Below, piece by piece: positions 35,426-46,118 of a stretch of 64,000 nt of DNA (positions within the stretch are counted from its first letter, which is position 1; each line of letters opens with the position of its first letter). The notes beneath the pieces are model-generated. The model did not search any database. It saw nothing but the letters and a program-made list of their open reading frames with translations, and was not told the DNA's origin. This DNA is from Porodaedalea pini. Lineage: Eukaryota > Basidiomycota > Agaricomycetes > Hymenochaetales > Hymenochaetaceae. A program made the position numbers and the translations under genes. Where the stretch lies: positions 1,922,001 through 1,986,000 of the forward strand of contig NBAY01000002.1 of NCBI GenBank assembly GCA_002794775.1, in the 5' to 3' direction.

Positions 35426-37275
35426 ATGTCTTCAAGCGCGCCGACTCTTCCTACTGCGCGGGTGATCCAGGTCGACACTCGCGGCGCGATTATTTTGAAT
35501 GAGGAGTCGCCGGAGGTGCGTAGAAACACGCCCGACCGTAATTACTCACTTTAATGTGTGTGCAGACGAGGGATAGTAGAGGCATATATCTACCCAACCA
35601 TATCGAACCGGTCTCTCATATCGCTGTCGACGTGCGTGCTTCGTACCCTGTCCGAGCTGTCTAAGACTAACGCTGAGCGTGTAGGTGGGAGGCTCTCTTG
35701 CGAAGGTAGTCTATTTCACTCGCTCGCCGGAACCACCAGCGTCCCCGTCCATCGCAGCCACGAATGGGAGCAGCGTCCCGAGCGGAGTCACGACACCATC
35801 ATCCCAGTCCTCCAACGACGAGTCCTCTAATCCCAGTGCTGTGAAGAAGGTCAACGGAGCGCTCACGCCCCTTGTGCTCGACCCCAACAACGGGCACCAT
35901 GCACACTCCGATTCACCAGCCAAATCCGCGAGCTACGATGAGCCGCAGATGCTGCGGGATGCGCTGGTTCGGCGCGCGTCTCTACGGCACTTCCCCGGCG
36001 GCTCGCTCAACTTCGAGCGCTTCGAGACGGACAACATCGACGACTGCGTCGCGTTCATCCAGGCGCTGATCGAGCGGTCCGCGCAGGTAAACGGCGTGTC
36101 GATTGCGGAGATGCGGAAGGGCGTGAAGATCATGGCGACTGGCGGCGGTGCGCACAAGTTCTACGAGCTGTTCAGCGGGACGCTTGGTGTGGAGGTGCTG
36201 CGCGAGGACGAGATGGAGTGCTTAATTGAGGGGCTCAAGTTCATCACGCTAATTCCCGACGAGGTGTACTACTTCTCGGACGAGCTGGTGCAAAAGGTGT
36301 CGAGACCGACACATGGGCAGCAGCAGGAGATGCTGGACGGATCGTCAGACTCGACTGGTGTCGCTCCGCTCGAGCGGCCAAGCGCAAACCCGCCTCAGTA
36401 CGGCGTCACCTTCGAAGGAAACCCCACACCGCAATTGCCGTGCCTGCTTGTGAACATTGGCTCTGGTGTTTCGATAATTAAGGTTGATGAAGACGGGAAA
36501 TTCGAGCGTGTAAGCGGAACGAGTCTTGGCGGCGGAACTCTCTGGGGTCTTCTTAGTCTGCTCACTCCGGCACGAACTTTCGATGGTGCGTCTATTTCTC
36601 TGCTGAAACAATATCAACTCTGACCAGCATCTTCTAGACATGCTTGCTCTATCAGAGAAGGGAGACAATGCGACAGTCGACATGCTTGTCGGTGACATTT
36701 ACGGGCAGGATTACAGCCGTCTGGGATTGAAGTCGACGATGATTGCGAGTTCCTTCGGCAAAGTTTTCAAGAAGGGCCAAACGAAGCAGACCTTTTCACC
36801 CGAAGACATCAGCAAGAGTCTGCTATATGCTGTCTCGAACAACATTGGCCAGATTGCGTACGTGATAACTTTACTTTTTAGAGCTGTTCTCGCCTGACGA
36901 CTCCGCTTCCACAGGTACATGAATGCGGAGAAGTACGGTCTTGAGCGCATCTACTTTGGTGGCTGTTTCATCCGGGGTATGGTTACTGGCGTCAAACCTT
37001 CTTTTTGAAGACCGGACAACTAAAAGGCATTTGACCCCTTATGTAGGACATGCGGCGACGATAGCGACGCTGTCGTATGCCATCCGTTTCTGGAGTAAAG
37101 GAACCAAGCGCGCTCTGTTCCTGCGACACGAGGGGTTCCTGTACGTTGTCCATCTTTGCTACGAACTATCATTTGCAATATCTAACAGTTCTTCTGCGTC
37201 TGCAGAGGTGCGATGGGGGCTTGGATCAAGAACATAGAACCGCAAGCTCAAGAAAAGCCTGATGATGAACTCTGA
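35426..37275 (+). CDS. CAB1: Pantothenate kinase (eukaryotic type II)
   Basis: A multi-exon gene starting MSSSAPTLPTARVIQVDTRG. The second exon reads TRDSRGIYLPNHIEPVSHIA and leads into the ATP-binding VDVGGSLAKVVYF across an intron. Further family blocks are MRKGVKIMATGGGAHKFYE, CLLVNIGSGVSIIKVDEDG, SGTSLGGGTLWGLLSLLT, VGDIYGQDYSRLGLKSTMIA, AVSNNIGQIAY and FGGCFIRGHAATIATLSYA. The protein ends EKPDDEL. It catalyses ATP-dependent phosphorylation of pantothenate, the first and usually rate-controlling step of CoA synthesis, in the cytosol. A Ser/Pro-rich insert of about 55 residues after the first block and another linker before PQYGVTFEGNP are likely loops. Converges with the NOPCHAP1-like gene 149 bp away. 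Confidence 0.94.
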
Positions 37276-37424
37276 TCCTCATTTCTGCGTCTTAATTGCA
37301 ATTTCTAATTGTCTCCTGTGGGATCGGTGCGCCATCTCTCATCTCTGGTCTATGTATCCAATTACTGTATTTTTACCACTTAGTACAAACACTAACGGAG
37401 ATAATTTTAAACAAATAATGATTA

Positions 37425-38348
37425 TCACTGTTCGGCGTTGTCGGGAGGTAGTTGAGCTGAATTGCTTTCCCCGAGGACAACGATGTTTGAACGAGACCGT
37501 TTAGGCAGAGGTTTTATCGGGCGTTGTGCGGAAGAGGAGTTGGATGCACGGCTCGACAGGCCGAAATTGCCTTCGCTTGAAGGGCGAATGCCGCCAATGA
37601 CGGAGGTTGACGCGTCGGAGTCGGTGCCGCTCAGTTCAGAGTCGCTCGCGTCATCGTCCGACGAGTCAGAGTCGTCTGAGCTAGAGCTCGAGCTAGTTCC
37701 TGTATCTTCCGATGCGGGCCGACGCACATCAAAGACACCGAGTCCTAGGCTCTGAGAGCAGCGATGGCCGGAGAAAACGGGATGAGATGGTGAGTAAAAA
37801 ATCCAATGAGCAAGCATCTGGCTTGCTTAGATCCGATTCGCGGAGGGGGCTGGCTACAGCCGAGGAAGCAGCAGGGGAGAACTGACCATTTCTATGTACT
37901 GGCCCTCTTCGGCGTCCCCTAAATCCTCGATGTCGACACTTTCGGCATCAGCCTGCATACGGTGCTGAAGGTCGGCATTAGCGGCCTCCATTTGGGGGAG
38001 GAACTGCTCGAGGCGATCGAGCACTGCGGTTACATATACATAAGATGGAAAGCAACCGCAACGGGGCAGGCGACGGATAAGGACAAGGACAGGCTTACGC
38101 TGCGTGGGAGGCCCTAGCGCGTGTGTCTCGCGCATGCCAAAGTCGAACGATGGTGGACCTGGCGGCGTGAACGGGGCATTGTTATTAGATGAAGATGCGG
38201 TGCTGTTAGTTCGTTGTAGCAGATTCCCTGGGAATAGATAATGATGAGCGAAAAAAAAGCTACAGGCGGTCGTTGAGGACATACTGAGCCGGAGTTCGCG
38301 CTCGCCGTCGTCCTCGACGTCGAGACGTTCGGTGGGCGTCGTTGGCAT
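37425..38348 (-). CDS. NOPCHAP1-like (DUF4598) small acidic protein
   Basis: A multi-exon gene starting MPTTPTERLDVEDDGEREL. The conserved core has a helix RLEQFLPQMEAANADLQHR and an acidic segment, then YIEM joined across an intron to LGLGVFDV. FLPQ-x-x-x-AN followed by IEM and LGVF is the pattern of the NOPCHAP1 (C12orf45) family. The C-terminus is a Ser/Asp-rich acidic stretch (37630-37700) followed by a basic tail (IKPLPKRSRSNIVVLGE). Human NOPCHAP1 is a chaperone linking NOP58 to the R2TP complex in box C/D snoRNP assembly; the same job here is inference. It is divergent from the homeodomain gene (198 bp between starts). Confidence 0.7.
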
Positions 38349-38546
38349 CGTCTGTGTCAGAAGACGAGGCGGCTTAGAGTCAGACGAATGAAAAGCGGGG
38401 AGAGCTGGTAGCGGGCGTTACGTAGTAACGATAGACTAATGACGCGCTGCTAAATTATAATGCACCTTGTCTGAAAAAGTTCAGTCGCTTCTTTCTGTCA
38501 TCTTAATATCTTTCTCCCCACCACCATCTGTTCCAGCCCATCTGCT

Positions 38547-40313
38547 ATGCTCCCGCCTCTCGTGAGCTCCCCTTCTCCGCTCAACTCACCCTCCCGCTCC
38601 ACGTCGTCCTCCGCACCGCCCATGGCCGTCAAACCGGACGAGCCGAGAGACAAGAGGCCACGTATTCGGCATTCGGAAATTCAGCTGGCTGCCCTCAACG
38701 ACCTCTATGAGGAGAACGAGCATCCCTCGCTCGAAGAACGTGCAACGCTGGCGGAGAACCTAGGAATGTACGTACCACTCGCTGTCCTTGTCCTCTTTGC
38801 TCTTTCGCTTTCATTCCACCTGCATTCCTCGTGCTTTTCACTTGTCTTTCAAAGGCCGCATCTCACACCGCTTTTTTATCTCATTTAGGGAACCGAAAGC
38901 AGTCAATGCCTGGTTCGCAAATAAGCGGTCTGCTACTAAAAAGAAGACCCGGGGTGTAAATCACCCGTATAGTACCCCGCCTCCCCAATCCCACGTAGAG
39001 GACGACTACGACGACATGTCTCGGAACCATTCTCGCCTCTCCACTCCGCTCAGCTCGATGGACTTCCAGTCTGTCCCGACTTCTGACAATGATGCCCATC
39101 ATGTCGACAATAGACATGTATTCGACAGCGAGATCTCCACGGGAGCTCCTCGTCGAATGCGTATCCGTCCGACCCCAAAGCAGCGCGAGGAATTGGAGAG
39201 GCTTTTTGAGGTCAATACGCATCCGTCCAGGGATGAGCGCGAGGCGCTTGGCAACAGAATTGGAATGTGCGTGCTCATCGTTTACGCATTAAGACATTGA
39301 TCCGTTGCTGACGTTCAGGGCTGTTTTTAGGAGGTATCAAAGTGTCACGAACTGGTTTCAAAATATGCGCTCGGTTGTGAAGAAAAGACTCGAGGAACAG
39401 GAAATGGATTCCCACTCGGTACAGAGCGCTAGTCACAACGAGTATGGCGTCTTCGGCCAGAACATTGGGCCACACGGTTATCCATCTTTTCCTCCTGCCG
39501 CCTCCCATCCATCTCTGGGCGCATCGATGCCCTCACATTCTCCCTCCTCTCGCTCTGCGCCTCCTGGTCAGGTACCGGCACAAGACAGCTACAAAGAGCA
39601 CCTCACAGCACCTCAACGGCGACAAGGAAATGGTGGCCCCCTGTCGAGACCCCGAAGGACGCGGCCAGAGCCATATCAGCTCGAAGCACTGAAGAAGCTG
39701 TTTGCAAGGACAGCGAATCCATCTATCGAGGAGAGGGGTGCGCTGGCGCTCGAGATTGGAATGTGTGTTCTGTACTTTATCGCTTCTTTTTTTCACCGCT
39801 GATCATCGACTTCTACGAAATAGGGATGTTGGCAAAGTAACAAACTGGTTCCGCAATCTCCGTCAGACAGCAAGGAAGCGTGCCCAAAAAGCAAACAACG
39901 AAGATGGTGATGATGAGAGCATGGACTACGACGACTCGGCACCCGTGTCCAGGGCTAGCACCCCTCTCTTCCCGTCAGCCTATTCTTCCTCGTCCGTTTC
40001 TGTAGATGATGATGTGGAGCACATGGATCTGGACGGTGGACGCTATTATGGGAGAATGCATCATCAGGCACACTCAGATGGAGGTAGCGAGGAGGACTAC
40101 GAGGAAGCCGTCACCCCACCGCCAGCTCCTCGCTCGACTGGGAGGAGACGCATGGACGTTGATTTCCTCACTGGATCAAGCGATGACTTGCCCATGACAC
40201 ATCCTTCGTCCAAATCATTCATGAGTGGACCATCAACACCCTCCGTAGCTCCGCCTCGCGTCGAAGACGCACTATTACTGTTGAGCTTTTCCCAGCGCAT
40301 CGTGCATTGGTAA
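38547..40313 (+). CDS. Protein with three homeodomains
   Basis: Exons 38547-38767, 38889-39266, 39331-39762 and 39824-40313 give about 506 residues. There are three homeodomains: HD1 (KRPRIRHSEIQLAALNDLY ... NAWFANKRSATKKK), HD2 (MRIRPTPKQREELERLFE ... NWFQNMRSVVKK) and HD3 (RRTRPEPYQLEALKKLF ... NWFRNLRQTARKR). Each keeps W48, F49, N51 and R53 of the recognition helix, so all three should bind DNA. Each is interrupted by an intron at the same place, phase 2 inside the Met codon of the GM before helix 3. Linkers are Ser/Pro-rich; the C-terminus has acidic stretches that may activate transcription. A nuclear regulator is the likely role; targets are unknown. HD2 needs the second of two possible acceptors (TTTTTAG at 39330) to keep domain length. 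Confidence 0.88.
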
Positions 40314-43300
40314 GCACTGTATCGCCTCTGCCGTGCGGGCGCTCGTTGCTGACTGTTTCACTGATACAGATATACATTGGACCTTGCATCATCCTTGACT
40401 CATTATCTATATTTGCAACTCATACACGGCGCGCTGCACTCTTGATATCCCCCCTACACTTACGTCATGCCATTATTATTAAATGTTGTCTTACTGGCCA
40501 TCATCGCTGTGGACGCTGCACCAGGGCTGTAGCGCTACTGCGCCTAATTGTTCAAAGTCTCCGGGGATAGCTTGAATGGCACCCTTTTTCGTCTGGTCTT
40601 GTGTTTGTCCATCACTGTCTATATTTTGTCCTGATCTCTGATGATACCCCAATGTGCGGCTTGCCTGTTACACCCCGCTCGAACTTTCTAAAGCCGTACT
40701 CGCGCCCGTCAATTACACCCCCACCTAATCGCAGTCGCCCGGCGACCAGCGTTATTTACTCCCCATCTCCCCTTCCGCGTCCTCTTTGATCACCTTTCGC
40801 CCGCATGTTGCATTGCCCATCATTGTCTCCTTCCCATACAACCTGTCTGACCACTCCCAACTCCGTATGTGTGTGTGCGTGTAGCTCATTCAACTACTAA
40901 TAGCCTGATTGATTTATTGCTTCAATTCTACTCTGTGGCTTCCCTTCCCTTCCATATCGCGATACATAGCTGTGAGACAGGATGGTGTCCTTGTTGCTAT
41001 TGAGCCTGTGTGAAATGGAGATGGAATTGAATAGTGGTATGTACCGCATGGGAACAAAAGCAGTTGGCGAGGATCGCATTGTCGCCTAAAAGGGAAGTTA
41101 AACCGTAAACGCAACGAACCGGAGGGCGATCGGCGATCAGTGTTTGATCGCTGATTAGAGACGCGAGTAGATCATCATCTTTTTTATCGTTTAGCAGGCA
41201 ACCAAGATACTAGCACTCCAGCCAGCGTCGGCGTCGGTAAGCCACCCGACATGCCTCAGGCTGGAAAGCATACTCGAGGCCTTTCTTGCATCCATTCTGA
41301 CTGCGGACGTTCTAAGCATCCAGAGTCGGACGAGTCAGCGACGTTTACCCAGCACCGTTTCGGCGAGTGCATGAGAAATCTGCAGCGAGTGCCGAGCGGC
41401 GAGCGCGATGAGAAAGAGAAAAGAGAGCCACAGCCGATGACGACGCTAGCGCTCTTAAGCTTCTCTCCCGTCTCACAACTGCGTCCTTCTCGTCTATTGA
41501 ATAGACCGTCTTCCGCTCGCTGGGTGTGAAAAAGGAAAAGAAAAAAAAAGACATCCGGACGAGACTCGTGTCGGACTGTTTTCGGATGTGTGTCTGGTTC
41601 TGCAGGGGGCACACGGATGCATCCTGATGTGAACGCCTCGGCCTGAGGGCTTTCTCTAGATCTGCTGAATCTTTTTTTCTCAATTCAGTGTGCATGTTCT
41701 TGATACTTTTTTCCTGTCTACACGGGGTCGCACGCTCTCGCTAAGTGGCTGGCAGTCGTCAGCGTCTGGATCTGCTCTGTTCCAAACGTAACAAGACCGA
41801 ATTCAAGAAGCTCGGGCTGCAGCTGGCACATGCATATGCTTGGGACGTACGGAGCCTCCGATAACCGTACGCGTGTCGCATTTGTAAGTCATTTCTGTCA
41901 TTACCTTGAGTCTAGTACTAATAGGCCTTCTCTCATGGTCATAGAACTAGAGGACGAGACGGCAGTCCGACTCAGTCCGATTGACTCGAAGACTTAAGAG
42001 CGGATACATCGGCTGCGGACACACAGAAGTTCGTCGGACTTTGTTCAGGTATTACTGCTCGCGATGCCCTCAAGCAGCAATATTAATGGGGGGGAAAGCT
42101 AGCAGAATCAATCTGCATGCATTAATCTTGTGTGTCCGCCTGCTTTTATAAGTCGCGCCAGGTATTCATAGCTGGACGATCTCTAGCAGCACAGCCCGCG
42201 CTCCGTTTTGTGGTTACGCGGGCTTGGCTGCACAGCCCATATTCAAGTTATCTGCATCACGTTTCTTCGAGCGAATATCGGAGTTGAGGTAGCGTTGTTT
42301 GGTCTTTCGGGATCTTGATGTTTCCTTCGACCTTCGACCTTCGATGAAACCGCCCGGGCCGCCCGCTCGCCTCATCTCTTCCTCGATATGTTCCCAAGCA
42401 TTGCGACTGATCATGTTCGACTTCCGAGGAGCGCTCGACGCCGCCATCACCCTCGCCATCACCTTTCCTTCGTTTCTCATGCTGGTTCTGGTCCACGTTC
42501 TCGTTCTCGCATCCATGATTCGTGATTCCACAATCCCACGACTCCATGGTTCCACGGTTCCATGTTTTGCACGCATCCGTGGCGTGCTAGGCTAGACTAA
42601 ACAGTTCACGCCGAAACGCTTCGCGCCTTTTGTTTTTTTCCTGAGCACTCAAAGCACTAGTCGGATCTACGCCGTGCCTACGGGGATCTCAAGCTTCCAC
42701 TAATTAAAATAAAATAAAAAACTATTCGTAAAACAGTTGAGCCTCTAACGGCACCCATCCTACCCAAACAAGAACAAATCAATTATCAATTATCATTTAC
42801 AGACCCGCAAGACCCGGAGCTAAGCGCCCAATATCGTACGCCACGCCGCACACGCCAGCACACACGTTTCTTCGTTCTCCGCGTTCGTTCACCGTTCATT
42901 CATTCGGCCACGCAGCAGCCTGCAGGCGGTGGCGTTAGAAATCAGATCCCTAGGCCTGCGAGTCCCCTCGTTCATTCCGATGTATGCTTATGCGGTCGCG
43001 CCCAACGTCAATATACTCTAGCCGTGAAGCAAATGAAGCCAATGAACCGAATCGAATCGAGCGGCGTCTGCCTCTCCACCCACCCCGAGGCGAACGCGAG
43101 GCGTCCGTGTGGCCCCCGTGCCTGAGGATCCTCCCTTACAGCTTGTTTTTTCCTTTCTTTTTATAGCGTATGTACATGTCGACGTCCCGGACCCGCGCTG
43201 GCGAATAGCTGCGGTTCCCTTCACATTTTTCTTTTCTTTTTACCTCATCACATTCTGCACCCGACGAGCGCAAATCACCGCGATTCGCTCGCGGCTTCAT

Positions 43301-44103
43301 GCAAACCGATGCTGACGCCGATCCTCGTTTTTTCGGACTTTGCAAGTTATTTTTATTATAATTGAATGTTCATTAGTCGGCGGTTCAATTCTATCAAGGT
43401 ATAAGTAGAGATACTAAGTTGGGATAGGTGTGTGTATGTGCGTGCTGGTGCTGCGAGGTGCGTGATGTACGGATGGCATATATGCGGATGCAGATTAATT
43501 CAGAAACGGAATGGGAACGGGATCGCGGGACGTGCTGCAACGGGAAACGAAAGGCCAAGAAGCGAACCGAAAACAAAGTTATCCCCCCCCCTCTCCCCTC
43601 GGCTCAACAAGGACCGGCGGGAGAAGTGACGATGGGTACGGGACCGAGTTAATGACGAGGTTGAATGAGAAACGAAGAGGCGGTAAGGTAGCATAAGTGA
43701 GAAGAAAGTGGAGAAAGGGGGAAAGGGGGGAAATAAATGCGCGAGGCAATAGAGTACGATATTGATTGGGGGATGAACGAAGACGTAAATGAGCGAGAGA
43801 AATGAAACCATAAAATCGTCAGCTGAAGAATGCAGTACTGTACATTGGGTTGCATTGAGCTCGGATAGAATTGCGGGATATGATGTGATGTGTGCGTGTC
43901 GAAATACTGTATGAGAGAGTCCGTGGACGTGAGGGCGCGGTACATGAAAGGAGACATGTATGGCAGCAGAGACAGCGCAAAAGCGAAGAAAAGGTGTTTG
44001 CTTGCTTGCTTGTTTATCGAGGATTCATACGGTCGTAAGCAGATGTCGCTCAAATTGACGAAGGTTGAAGTCGCGACCGCAGCCTAAAGAGGCATATCGA
44101 AGC
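40314..44103. other. Gene-free stretch, 3.8 kb
   Basis: This is the longest unexplained segment, lying between two convergent genes, so no promoter is expected from either side. Contents include a hairpin at 41131-41153, short CTTCGAC tandem units near 42325-42345, AT-rich runs (42700-42720, 43340-43360), TTGC repeats near 44000 and a TATA-like TTTTATAAG near 42145. Open frames on both strands overlap each other (for example 42214-42595) and none has a domain or clear introns. It could be long 3' untranslated sequence, a non-coding transcript or a lost gene. Confidence 0.4.
41131..41153. repeat. Short perfect-stem hairpin
   Basis: GCGATCA at 41133-41139 pairs with TGATCGC at 41145-41151 around a 5-nt loop; a G-T and a C-G pair extend the stem to nine. 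It is isolated, with no U-run beside it and no gene within 800 bp, so its role is unknown. Confidence 0.4.
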
Positions 44104-45293
44104 TCAGAGGACGACGCGCGCGACGAGGTACGCAACGCTGACGGCACCGAGTGCGAGGCTCATCAGTGTGCTATAGAACGGCGGGAGCGGGAGAGACAAG
44201 GGTATGCGTGAGCGCGGTGCGGAGGAGCGGGGACGAGGAGCGAATGCATACGACGTGAGCGACGCAGGCGCGGCGAAGAGCGCGAGGCAGTCCATGCAGT
44301 TGCACGCCGGGCCGCGCTGCGCGAGGAAGTGTGCAGCGCAGGCGGTCCGCCGGTGGATCTTGTCCACGAAGCGCGTCGCGGAGCCTGTGCGGAGAGGAAG
44401 AGGGAGAGAGGGTGGTGATAAGTAATTTTTTTCTTTCATATGAAATGAAGACGAGAGGGATGCGACTTACTTTGCAGAGCGATGCTCGGCTCGTCATCGG
44501 CAGGCGCCTTAAGGTCGAGCTCGCGAAGCAGTCTTCCGAGCGTGATTGTGGGCTCCTCGGCCGTGAGGCTGCGCTGCGTGCTCTGGCTTATGCGGACGAG
44601 CGCACCGAAGTCGCAGGTCGTAGTGCGGCGCTGTGCCTTTTTGGACTCCCCAGACGTAGTGTTCTCAACTACCACTGCCGCAGCCCGCATCGCCGCGGGC
44701 TGCACACGCTCAAATCGGTGCGTGCAGCCGAACTCGGCGAGCACACCTCGAGCGAAGCGCCAGGCGGTCATATTCTCATCGAGGTACGTGCGCGCAAGGT
44801 GCGCACGGAGCCACTGGCCACGCGTGCCGATATCGATGCCCTCGTACTTCTTCGCGACGCGGCGCTTCGCCTCGGAGGGCGTGCGCGGGTCGACGTCGGC
44901 GACGACGCAGCAGCTGCACGCGCCGCGGTACCCGTTCTCGACCCACGCCCAGATGTCCGGGCCGTAGATGTCGGTGTGCCACCAGTAGCAGTCCGGGCAG
45001 ATGCCCTCGACGAGCGCGGACTGGTACTCCTCAAGCGCCGCGGCGGTGTCGGCGGCGAGGGATGCGACGAGCGCGGACTGCAGCTCGGCGCGGATGCGCA
45101 GGAGGAGCTCGGCGGGGAGGGCGAGCAGCGACGTCTTGCGGTCGGCCGCGTCGGCGTCGATGACGAGGGCGTTGCGGGAGTGCAGGGAGATGATGTTGTC
45201 GAGGGTGAGCATCTCGGGGCGCGAGTATGCGACGCAGGCGAGGAGGACGTCCTCCGGCCTTGCGGTGAGTGAGATGTCGTCAGAAGAGGTCAT
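44104..45293 (-). CDS. Unknown Cys-rich protein with C-terminal membrane anchor
   Basis: Two exons are joined across an intron whose donor (GTAAGTCGC) and acceptor (CCGCACAG) are visible at about 44471 and 44386. The N-terminus starts MTSSDDISLTARPEDVLLAC. A Cys/Trp-rich segment CPDCYWWHTDIYGPDIWAWV then GACSCCVVADVDPRTPSEAK suggests a metal site, and CNCMDC occurs in the second exon. The last 25 residues (FYSTLMSLALGAVSVAYLVA then RVVL) form one hydrophobic helix, as in tail-anchored proteins. GC-rich third positions run through the coding part. I recognise no family, so function is unknown. On architecture alone it looks like an ER- or mitochondria-anchored cytosolic domain. Confidence 0.7.
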
Positions 45294-46118
45294 TGTCGCT
45301 GGATCGTAAGAGGAGTACAGGAGGAGAGGGGCCTGCGGACGGGGGAGTATAAATACGCAACGGAGAGCGCTTTATAACCCGTCAGACTTGTAGAATGTTG
45401 ACAAAAGGGCAGCAGGAGTCATGGCGGTGTGAGTGGATGATGAGCATCGGTAACGGATGAAACAGGCCATATTCCATTCCCAGCAGTCACCGCCGCACCG
45501 GAGCTCTATATTTATTACGGCACTTCCGCCACTTATTGTCAACAAGCCTTTTCGAGTAATTCATCCGTATTCTAGCACAATATATCTCCCATCGATGTCC
45601 ACGCGATAGAGGCGCATCTATTGAATAAAACAAAAGCAAGGCAAGCTTAAGGCAAAGAGCAACAAGCTTAAGGAGGCCGGGACGATCAAGCGGCCGTGCT
45701 CACCGCTAAGCGCGGTACAGCCTCGCCTTTAGCCAATTAGCATTCACGCTAGTGTACCGATCAGCCTGCGTCTCCGTCGGCACCCACTCCCTTCAAGTCA
45801 AAGACAAATTAGCAACTACATTCGTCCGCGTATACCGCATTTCGGGACAAACAATGAAACAAGAAATGAGATAATGTATGTAACAGAAAGAATGGTATGG
45901 TATGCACAAGAACCGCACAACGCAGGGTCGTATAGCACTCGTCGAACCAGATGACTTCGGAACAAAACAAAAACAAAAAAACATATGTGCTTGCGAAAGA
46001 TCGAATCGAAGGGAAAATAGCGCTGCTTATAGCTTATACAAAAAGAAGTGTAAGTTAATATGAAATGGATGATCATTTCGAAGATAGAGCGCGTCGAGCG
46101 GAACATGCCCAATCGCGT
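45294..46118. other. Promoter region and 3' flank, 0.8 kb
   Basis: The 5' flank of the tail-anchored protein gene and the 3' flank of the large disordered protein gene. Apart from the TATA-like motif listed separately, I see AT-rich 3' flank sequence near 45960-46060 and no supported gene. Confidence 0.4.
45371..45376 (-). promoter_or_regulatory. TATA-like box of the tail-anchored protein gene
   Basis: The plus-strand TTTATA reads TATAAA on the coding strand, followed by GC-rich sequence, about 80 bp before the start codon. A second AT motif (TATAAATA on the plus strand at about 45348) is closer. Either could place the start site. Confidence 0.4.

Noticed and set aside
41131..41153. Hairpin as a bacterial-type terminator
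   Set aside because: This is eukaryotic DNA, there is no T-run after the stem, and no gene ends near it.
42214..42595. Opposed open frames, the plus-strand one with a Leu/Val-rich helix
   Set aside because: The two frames are reverse complements of each other; simple CTTCGAC and CCATGG-type repeats explain the composition. No domain was recognised.
44331..45272. Long plus-strand open frame opposite the tail-anchored protein gene
   Set aside because: It is the GC-driven antisense shadow of the minus-strand gene, which has a clean intron, a proper start and protein-like composition.
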